DNA of 64,000 nucleotides from contig SHMT01000009.1 in assembly GCA_004282745.1 (NCBI GenBank), forward strand, positions 63,039 through 127,038. Reading direction: 5' to 3'. Positions 57,693-64,000 of the stretch are shown in pieces (the first letter of the stretch is position 1; the number at the start of each line of letters is the position of its first letter). Source of the DNA: Candidatus Scalindua sp. SCAELEC01. GTDB lineage: Bacteria; Planctomycetota; Brocadiia; Brocadiales; Scalinduaceae. Under the pieces are notes generated by a model. It was not told the DNA's origin and did not search any database. It worked only from the letters and a program-made list of their open reading frames with translations. The position numbers and the translations under genes are program-made.

Positions 57693-57945
57693 CGACTGGC
57701 TTGAACAAAAAACAAACATTTCTGACTTATGCTTGAATATTTATCTTTTAGTTATTATGATAAGCGGTCGTTATCGTTATTTTGTTGCGATTCAACCGAA
57801 GTAAAGAGGCGTCCTATTTACGAAACAGCAAAAAACGTAAACGCCGAAATCCCCTTAGGGCCCAGGAAAGAATAACTTTTCCGAGGACCGGAAAAATGCC
57901 TTGTTGGGTTATCCGTCCATCGCTTTTATGTAAAATTGATAGAGT

Positions 57946-58827
57946 ATGATTCCAAAGGAAATATTAAAAAAAGTAAAACAGATACAGATACGTTCAAGCC
58001 GCCTGGTTAATGATGTATTGGCTGGTGAATATGTAAGTGTCTTCAAAGGCCGAGGAATGGAATTTGAGGAGGTCAGAGAGTATCAAATGGGTGATGACAT
58101 CAGATCAATTGATTGGAATGTTACCGCCCGTCTTGGCCATCCCTATATAAAGAGATTCTCAGAAGAGAGGGAATTGACCATAATGTTTTTGGTAGACCTG
58201 AGCTCTTCCGGAAAATTCGGAAGCGTGACCCAATTTAAGAATGAAATTGCAACTGAGGCGTGTGCACTCCTTGCTCTATCCGCTGTCAGGAATAACGACA
58301 AGGTCGGTCTCATACTATTCACTGATAGAATTGAGAAATTTGTGCCACCAAAGAAAGGAAAAACCCATGTACTCCGTCTCATAAGGGAAGTACTCTATTT
58401 TAAGCCGGAAAGGAAGGGGACTGATATTTCGGTAGCCCTTGAATATCTCATTAAAATTACCAAACGTAAGACTGTCAGCTTTCTCATGTCTGATTTTCTC
58501 ACATCGGACTTTGAACGCACACTACGCATTACAAACAAGAGACATGACATGATTGCAGTTTCCATAACAGACCCTCGGGAACTTGAACTTCCGAATGTTG
58601 GTTTTATTAAACTGAAAGATGCGGAAACAGGAGAGATAAAACTCGTCGATACATCTGACCAAAAGTTAAGGAGAGAATTTTGTAGACAAAACGCAAAAAA
58701 CAGAGAAGAGAGAAAAAAAATGTTCAGGGGCGTTGGCGTTGACATGATTGACCTGAGAACGGATAGCTCTTACGTTGAACCAATAATGAATTTTTTCAGG
58801 ATGAGGGAGAGAAGACTCAAATACTGA
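57946..58827 (+). CDS. DUF58 domain protein of the Bat operon
   Basis: A 293-residue protein with the DUF58 signature G-R-G-M-E-F-E-E-V-R-E-Y-Q-M-G-D-D-I-R near 35-53, then S-I-D-W-N-V-T-A-R near 54-62. The later part resembles a von Willebrand A fold (F-L-V-D-L-S-S-S near 76-83). It has no membrane segment. DUF58 proteins are almost always encoded with a MoxR AAA ATPase and Bat proteins. Here the Bat genes follow, but no MoxR is present upstream. A chaperone-like role in assembling periplasmic enzymes is the usual suggestion. Confidence 0.92.
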   Translation: MIPKEILKKVKQIQIRSSRLVNDVLAGEYVSVFKGRGMEFEEVREYQMGDDIRSIDWNVTARLGHPYIKRFSEERELTIMFLVDLSSSGKFGSVTQFKNEIATEACALLALSAVRNNDKVGLILFTDRIEKFVPPKKGKTHVLRLIREVLYFKPERKGTDISVALEYLIKITKRKTVSFLMSDFLTSDFERTLRITNKRHDMIAVSITDPRELELPNVGFIKLKDAETGEIKLVDTSDQKLRREFCRQNAKNREERKKMFRGVGVDMIDLRTDSSYVEPIMNFFRMRERRLKY

Positions 58828-59015
58828 TATTTGTGCGTTTCAGGAAAAGTATCTATTTTTTTACAATAAACGAAAACATATCAAGCTCCATCCGCGTAAT
58901 TTTACCGAAGAAAAAGTATCTTTTGCAGCCTCTCAAACAAGATGACTTATAAATCCTGAGCACTTGCCATTTTATATTTTCTGTTTTTTCCTACCGGAAC
59001 AAAACGTTGGTTATT

Positions 59016-59999
59016 ATGAGAAATATTTTAGATTATACACTATGCATCTTAATTTGCTTATCTTTTACAGGTACCCTTTGTCGTGCCGAAGAGGCGGGCA
59101 AACAAGATGCGTTATACGGCACCCCCGAGCCGCCTGTCAAAGTCAACGCATCAGTTGACAAGGCAAAGGCGACCATTGGGGAGAGAATAAAATATAGTGT
59201 AACTGCCGATTCCCCAGAGGGCACAAACATTCTCTTCCCGGAAATGAGGGAAGAGCTTGCAGGGTTTGACGTAATCGACTCAGGCACCCAACTACTGAGC
59301 AGGAAAGAGGGGCGGGTAATTGAAGAGAGGTGGTTCTTGCTGGAAACATTTAAGCCCGGATCTTACATTATTCCCGCAGTTACGATACATTTCAAGCTCA
59401 AAGAGGCACAGGAAGAGGGCGAAACCTCAACACCTGAAATATATATCGCAATTGCCAGCACATTAGATGAAAAATCCTCAGATATACGGGACATAAAACC
59501 TCCCGTATTCTTAAGAAAGGACTATGACAGGCTCTATATTCTCCTCGCTGCTATTTTTGGTATTTTGGCTCTTATTGGTATCCCCCTGTTTATCTTCTAC
59601 AGAAAAAAACGGGGAAAAGCAGCTCCTCTCCCGCCACCCCTGTCCGCTCATGAGATCGCATATAAAGAGCTGGAAAGGCTGCGGTCCCTTGACTTAAACG
59701 CTAATGGTCAGACCAAAGAGTACTATTACCATCTCTCTAATATCGTACGGCATTATATTGAAAATCGGTTTCAACTTATGGCCCCGGAAAGAACAACTGA
59801 AGAATTTTTAACGGAAATGACTACCTCGAATAAATTAGACGAAACACACAAAGAGCTTATTGAAAATTTCCTTGAGCATAGTGATTTGGTAAAATTTGCA
59901 GCATACGCCCCTCAAGATCAGGAAATAGAGAGCTCTTACTCCTCAGCAAAGAGACTTGTTGATGAAACAAAAGAGGTTTTAAAGAAAACACTATCATGA
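59016..59999 (+). CDS. BatD-like beta-sandwich membrane protein
   Basis: A 327-residue protein. The start at 59016 is an ATG immediately before a signal peptide (residues 1-23, ending C-R-A-E-E); a TTG three codons upstream has no better binding site. Residues 35-150 look like the N-terminal strand-rich domain of BatD (V-N-A-S-V-D-K-A-K-A-T-I-G-E). One membrane helix lies near 173-195, followed by a cytoplasmic helical part with Y-Y-H-L-S-N-I-V-R-H-Y, a pattern seen in DUF4381-type proteins of the same operons. Its stop overlaps the start of the next gene by 4 bases. Confidence 0.8.
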   Translation: MRNILDYTLCILICLSFTGTLCRAEEAGKQDALYGTPEPPVKVNASVDKAKATIGERIKYSVTADSPEGTNILFPEMREELAGFDVIDSGTQLLSRKEGRVIEERWFLLETFKPGSYIIPAVTIHFKLKEAQEEGETSTPEIYIAIASTLDEKSSDIRDIKPPVFLRKDYDRLYILLAAIFGILALIGIPLFIFYRKKRGKAAPLPPPLSAHEIAYKELERLRSLDLNANGQTKEYYYHLSNIVRHYIENRFQLMAPERTTEEFLTEMTTSNKLDETHKELIENFLEHSDLVKFAAYAPQDQEIESSYSSAKRLVDETKEVLKKTLS

Positions 60000-60997
60000 T
60001 ATTTTTAAAAGACCCACTTATCCTTATCTTAATCTTTATCCTGATACCCCTTATACTCGCCAACTATCTCTTCAGAAAAGAGAGCGGCAATATAAGGTTT
60101 TCATCACTCAGCCTTTTTAAAGATATTACGCCTGGTAATACTTCCCGATTAAAACACACTCTGATAGCCTTACGGATCATCGTTATTATCCTTCTGGTCT
60201 TCGCTCTTGCACGACCACAATCAGGAAAAGCCCACTCCAAAGTAAAAACAGAAGGTATCGACATAGTCTTGGCACTGGATGTTTCCGGCAGCATGCTTGC
60301 AGAAGACTTTGTCGTCAAAGAAAAACGACACAATAGACTGCATGTTGCAAAGGATGTAGTGAAAGATTTTATCAAGTGGCGTGAAAATGATCGCCTTGGT
60401 ATGGTTGTATTTGCAGGACAGGCTTATACCCAATGTCCACTTACACTTGACTACGATATCCTGTTACAGTTTCTGGAAAAAGTGGATATTGGAATGGTGG
60501 AGGATGGAACAGCAATAGGGTCCGCAATAGGCGTTTGCGTAAATAGATTAAAGTCCTCTAAGGCCAAAAGCAAGGTCATAATCCTCTTAACCGATGGCCG
60601 TAACAATAGCGGTGAGATCGACCCTTTAACGGCAGCTGAATTAGCTAAGGCCTTTGATATTAAGATATACACGGTTGGCGCAGGAACAAAAGGTCTTGCA
60701 CCCTATCCAACCAAAGGTGCTTTTGGATTCACCGTTTACAAATCGATACAGATTGACATTGATGACGAAGGATTGACTGAAATCGCGAAGATTACGGGCG
60801 GAAAGTATTTCAGGGCAACAGACACCGAATCCCTAAAGGAGGTTTACAGACAGATTAACAGCTTGGAAAAGACGGAAATGGAAATCGCCAAATATACCGA
60901 GTACAATGAGCTCTTCTACTTTCTGGTGATTCCCGCTTTAGGAATATTTATTTGTGAAATCGTTCTTGCAAACACTCGGTTTAGAAAGATTCCCTGA
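59996..60997 (+). CDS. batA: BatA-type von Willebrand A membrane protein
   Basis: A 333-residue inner-membrane protein. Two N-terminal helices (about 5-24 and 58-74) precede a von Willebrand A domain with the metal site D-V-S-G-S at 95-99 and L-T-D-G-R near 197-201. A C-terminal helix lies near 304-324. In Bacteroides and Leptospira, BatA-type genes belong to aerotolerance operons; here a role in envelope protein assembly is inferred. It overlaps the preceding gene and is followed after 142 bases by the second VWA gene. Confidence 0.9.
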   Translation: MIFLKDPLILILIFILIPLILANYLFRKESGNIRFSSLSLFKDITPGNTSRLKHTLIALRIIVIILLVFALARPQSGKAHSKVKTEGIDIVLALDVSGSMLAEDFVVKEKRHNRLHVAKDVVKDFIKWRENDRLGMVVFAGQAYTQCPLTLDYDILLQFLEKVDIGMVEDGTAIGSAIGVCVNRLKSSKAKSKVIILLTDGRNNSGEIDPLTAAELAKAFDIKIYTVGAGTKGLAPYPTKGAFGFTVYKSIQIDIDDEGLTEIAKITGGKYFRATDTESLKEVYRQINSLEKTEMEIAKYTEYNELFYFLVIPALGIFICEIVLANTRFRKIP

Positions 60998-61139
60998 TCT
61001 TCGTGATATCTCTTACAATGAAATAAAAATGTACAAAGTACAGACATTATTGTTTTTTTTAATGAATAATAGGAATAAATCTCTGTTTCCTTTTTGCGGA
61101 AGCAAAAGATCTAAATTAGTTAACGAAGTGTACTAATTT

Positions 61140-62162
61140 ATGAAATACGAAAACATCAACTATCTCTACTTACTGCCACTCGTCTTCATTGTGACTGCGG
61201 CCTATGTGGTTTTCTTTAAAAACAGACAAAGGGCGTTGACAAAATTTGTGCAGGCAGAATTACTAGATACTCTGGTTCAATCGGTTAGTAAAACGACGCA
61301 AATCATAAAAGCGGCCTTTGCGGTCACAGCAATACTTTTTATCATATTCTCTTTAATTCAGCCAATGTGGGGATATCGCTGGGAGGAAGTAGAGAGGAGA
61401 GGCATCGATATTGTGGTCGCCGTGGATACATCGCGGAGCATGTTGGCAGACGATATTAAACCAAACAGACTTGAGGCCGCAAAAAGGGAAATCAAAGATC
61501 TTTTGTCGATTGTAGACGGTGACAGGGTTGGCCTGGTAGCGTTTGCGGGAAGCGTATTTATTCAATGCCCATTGACCCTTGATTACGGGGCCTTTAACCT
61601 TTTCCTCGACGACCTGAATACAAACCTCATCCCGGTAGGGGGTACTGCTATTGGCGATGCGATAAAGAGAAGCATGACCGCTTTTAGTGACAAATCAAAA
61701 AAGCACAAGGCTATCGTCTTAATCACCGATGGCGAAGATCATCGTGGTAATGCAGTGGAAATGGCAAAGGCCGCAAAAGAGCAAGGCATAATCATCTACA
61801 CGATTGGGGTGGGAAAAAAAGAGGGGGCCTACATCAAAATAAGAGATAAAGACAACAATGAAGTCCTACTGAAGGATAAAGAGGGAAATGTCATCAAGTC
61901 ACATCTTGATGAAGTGACCCTCAATAAGATTGCACTAGAAACAGGAGGAGCATATTCACCTGCATATGGTACCAAATGGGGCTTAGCCAACATTTACAAA
62001 AATATTATTGCCAAGATGGAAGAGAAACAACTCAGCAGCAAAAAGATAAAATTATATGAAAACCGATTCCAGATTCCACTATTTATCGCCCTTATCTTTA
62101 TACTATTAGAATCGTTGTGGGGTATGGGGGCGAAGAAGAAAAAGAGAGAAGAAAATGTGTAA
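61140..62162 (+). CDS. batB: BatB-type von Willebrand A membrane protein
   Basis: A 340-residue paralogue of the preceding gene with the same layout: two N-terminal helices (about 9-26 and 57-76), a von Willebrand A domain with D-T-S-R-S at 96-100 and I-T-D-G-E near 199-203, and a C-terminal helix near 308-330. The pairing of BatA and BatB is usual. Its 3' end overlaps the TPR gene by 8 bases. The metal site is intact, so divalent-cation-dependent binding is likely. Confidence 0.9.
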   Translation: MKYENINYLYLLPLVFIVTAAYVVFFKNRQRALTKFVQAELLDTLVQSVSKTTQIIKAAFAVTAILFIIFSLIQPMWGYRWEEVERRGIDIVVAVDTSRSMLADDIKPNRLEAAKREIKDLLSIVDGDRVGLVAFAGSVFIQCPLTLDYGAFNLFLDDLNTNLIPVGGTAIGDAIKRSMTAFSDKSKKHKAIVLITDGEDHRGNAVEMAKAAKEQGIIIYTIGVGKKEGAYIKIRDKDNNEVLLKDKEGNVIKSHLDEVTLNKIALETGGAYSPAYGTKWGLANIYKNIIAKMEEKQLSSKKIKLYENRFQIPLFIALIFILLESLWGMGAKKKKREENV

Positions 62163-63033
62163 GACGAAACTCAAAACAGTAACCGTTTTCATCATTTCCC
62201 TGCTATCAATAGGGTGGATTGATCCCGCCTCTGAACGGAATGAAGAGGGGATCAACCTCTACAACGAAGAGAAGCTTGATGAAGCAATCGGTAAATTTAC
62301 AGACGCACAATCCCTTGTACCCGAATCGGACCAATTACAGTTTAATATCGCAAATACCCATTTTAAAAAAGGTAAATTCCCAGAAGCTGAAAAATCTTAT
62401 CTTGATGTCATAAAGAGCGACGACGTAATCCTGAAGGCAAAAGGAAACTACAATATGGGGAACACCCTCTATAAACAGGGTAAACTCAAAGAATCTCTCG
62501 ACTTTTACAAACAGGCAATTGGTGTATCAGAAGAACATCAACATCTCCACGATGAAGAGCTTGATGCATTGAGAGAAGACGCAAAATACAATTACGAATT
62601 TGTAGAGAAAAAGATAGAGGAGATGCAGAAAGAGCAGAAGGAGAGAGAAGAACAAGAGGAGAAAGAGGAGAAGGAGGATCAGGAGCAGAAGCAAGATCAA
62701 AAGGACGAGGACAAAGAAGAGAACAGAGACAAGCAGGAACAAGAGCAGAAACAGGATGAAGCGGAAGAGGAAGAGAAGGAGCAACAGCAACAGCAACAGA
62801 ACAGAGAAGAAGAGCAGGAGAAGAGAGAGGGAGAGCAAAAGAGTGAACCAAAACCTTCAGAAGAGGAGAAGAAGGACCCCCCCCCTGCTTCGCAACCACA
62901 GGAAAAAAGAGAGATGAAGAAGGAAGAGGCAGAAAGAATTCTGGACGCCATGAAACAGGCAGAAAAGAGTGCCCGTGATTTACAGGAAAAGGAGAAAAAG
63001 TCGGCAACGTACGGTATTCTCAAAGATTGGTAA
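62155..63033 (+). CDS. batC: BatC-type TPR protein with a charged low-complexity tail
   Basis: A 292-residue protein. Residues 1-26 form a signal peptide. TPR units occupy about 28-130 (for example N-L-Y-N-E-E-K-L-D-E-A-I-G-K-F near 37-51 and N-M-G-N-T-L-Y-K-Q-G-K-L near 101-112). Residues of about 155-270 are almost only E, K, Q, D and R, including a run of Q, and are probably a long charged helix or disordered. The TPR part is the functional core; the tail is encoded by imperfect GAG/CAG/AAG repeats. It is the usual third member of the Bat group, and the ATG lies within the end of batB. Confidence 0.88.
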   Translation: MCKTKLKTVTVFIISLLSIGWIDPASERNEEGINLYNEEKLDEAIGKFTDAQSLVPESDQLQFNIANTHFKKGKFPEAEKSYLDVIKSDDVILKAKGNYNMGNTLYKQGKLKESLDFYKQAIGVSEEHQHLHDEELDALREDAKYNYEFVEKKIEEMQKEQKEREEQEEKEEKEDQEQKQDQKDEDKEENRDKQEQEQKQDEAEEEEKEQQQQQQNREEEQEKREGEQKSEPKPSEEEKKDPPPASQPQEKREMKKEEAERILDAMKQAEKSARDLQEKEKKSATYGILKDW

Positions 63034-63150
63034 GCGCTACCGATAAGAGATCATTTTCGATATGCTTTTAGGAATTTCGGGACAGAAGTTTGCACAAAAT
63101 TTGATATTCAAATTTACTTTTCAGCTTTCTCGTTTATAATTCAACTTAAT

Positions 63151-63171
63151 AGTATCTTAACGAAAACTACC
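63151..63171 (+). repeat. Possible relic of a MITE end
   Basis: The 21 bases match AGTGTTTGAACGAAAACTACC, the outer end of the element copies, at 18 positions, and TA precedes them. No other part of the element is visible nearby. It lies just before the BatD gene. It could be a chance match. Confidence 0.35.
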
Positions 63172-63189
63172 TGGTAAAAACTTTATATT

Positions 63190-64000
63190 ATGAAACTATT
63201 TTTTACATTTGTTATCTCCCTTTTACTCCTCACTGGATACTCAGGGAGGGCGTTTGCAGAAGAGATAAGGCTGACGGCAAGCGTTGATAATGCCATGATT
63301 GAAGTAGGCAATTACGTCCGCCTAACGATTGAAATCCATGGTGCATTTGACACTGACCAACCCAAGCTGCCAGAGCTTGAAGGTTTTTCAAAACAGTACG
63401 GACCCAGTATTACCACCCAGACGAGAATAATCAATAACGCTGTCTCCATTAATCGCGGGTTCACCTACATGCTCGTACCAAATGGGATCGGCAAATACTC
63501 GATACCCCCTGCTACACTGAAATATAAAGGTAAAACCTACACAACAGATCCAATAGAAATTGAAGTAGTCGAAAGAAAACCTTTTGAGAAAAAACGAGAG
63601 AAACCAGACATGGATATCAACAAAAAGTTATTCATCGAGCTCACAACGGACAAAAATGAGGCCTACATTTACGAGCAAATTATCCTCTCTTTCAAATTCT
63701 TTTTCCAGAAAGGTTTGCCCGTTGAAGACCTCAACTACGTCCCACCCTCAACCAAAAGCTTTCTTGCGGAAAGGCTTGGAGATGAGAGACGCTATGAGGA
63801 GGTTCGAGAGGGAATACTGTACAGTGTAATAGAATTGCAAACGGCCCTTTTCCCCGTCGTTTCAGGCACCTTGGAGATACCTCCAGCAAATTTCAAATGT
63901 AATATTATCGTAAGGCAGCAATCATCTCGCAGGAACCCCTTTGGAGAGTCGCTGTTTGATGAGTTTCTTGGTAGAAATGACTATAGATATCCGGTGGAGA
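63190..64000 (+). CDS. batD: BatD family protein, 5' part
   Basis: The frame is open from the ATG at 63190 to the window end, giving 270 codons of an incomplete protein. Residues 1-23 are a signal peptide (ending A-F-A-E-E). The BatD domain follows: I-R-L-T-A-S-V-D-N-A-M-I-E-V-G-N near 26-41, L-P-E-L-E-G-F near 64-70 and I-P-P-A near 112-115; a second similar beta-domain begins near 145. It is probably anchored by a membrane helix beyond the window. It completes the DUF58-Bat operon 156 bases after batC. Confidence 0.88.
   Translation, partial: MKLFFTFVISLLLLTGYSGRAFAEEIRLTASVDNAMIEVGNYVRLTIEIHGAFDTDQPKLPELEGFSKQYGPSITTQTRIINNAVSINRGFTYMLVPNGIGKYSIPPATLKYKGKTYTTDPIEIEVVERKPFEKKREKPDMDINKKLFIELTTDKNEAYIYEQIILSFKFFFQKGLPVEDLNYVPPSTKSFLAERLGDERRYEEVREGILYSVIELQTALFPVVSGTLEIPPANFKCNIIVRQQSSRRNPFGESLFDEFLGRNDYRYPVE

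Noticed and set aside
60954-61136. Small open frame between the two VWA genes
   Set aside because: It starts inside batA, has no binding site or homology, and ends just before batB.
62486-63007. Long minus-strand open frames over batC
   Set aside because: They mirror the GAG/CAG repeat tract and give leucine- or serine-rich low-complexity products.
1-64000. CRISPR array, prophage or integrase module
   Set aside because: I saw no regularly spaced repeats, no cas genes and no phage structural or integrase genes in the window.

Overview
The window is an AT-leaning bacterial chromosome segment that I read as an anammox planctomycete (Brocadiales; a Scalindua, Kuenenia, Brocadia or Jettenia-like genome). 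The main reason is the gene set at 1659-8177: an acyl carrier protein, a FabZ-type dehydratase, two FabF-type ketosynthases, a CrtI-like FAD desaturase/isomerase and a B12-binding radical SAM protein, all on one strand. This resembles the clusters proposed for ladderane lipid synthesis in anammox bacteria. The enlarged SecE with extra N-terminal membrane segments fits Planctomycetes. The genus is not settled by what I can see.

Layout. 1-1357: the 3' part of proC and an overlapping gene for an exported DUF4384-like protein. 1659-8177: the lipid cluster. 8250-19754: an accessory region with secreted or membrane proteins of poorly known function, the DNA polymerase III delta subunit, an FHA-transmembrane-serine protease next to a duplicated-domain protein, a DegP protease, a LecA-like secreted protein and a YjbQ family protein. 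19796-54641 (minus strand): one very long run of translation and transcription genes. In transcription order it holds tRNA-Thr, tRNA-Tyr, tRNA-Gly, tRNA-Thr, tuf, rpmG, tRNA-Trp, secE, nusG, rplKAJL, rpoBC, rpsLG, fusA, a second tuf, and then the S10, spc and alpha operons down to rplQ, ending with a small phosphatase gene. 54710-55855: aroC. 56436-57692: a LolC/LolE-type permease. 57946-64000: a DUF58 / Bat (aerotolerance-type) operon with two von Willebrand A proteins, a TPR protein and a BatD gene that runs off the window.

The most interesting observations are these. The second ketosynthase of the lipid cluster has lost all three catalytic residues and probably acts as a non-catalytic partner, like a chain-length factor. 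Two 147-bp palindromic elements with 17-bp inverted ends lie 46 kb apart in opposite orientation, with a paired base change in their stems and two decayed relatives nearby; they look like MITEs. A SAM-dependent methyltransferase gene interrupts the conserved rpsM-rpsK junction, and rpmD is missing between rpsE and rplO. The two EF-Tu genes are almost identical and carry a four-cysteine insertion in the G domain. A 190-residue protein of two tandem copies of an unrecognised 85-residue domain overlaps the FHA-protease gene.

All calls come from reading motifs, gene order and spacing by eye. Start codons were moved from the longest open frame wherever a ribosome binding site or family alignment favoured a downstream start.
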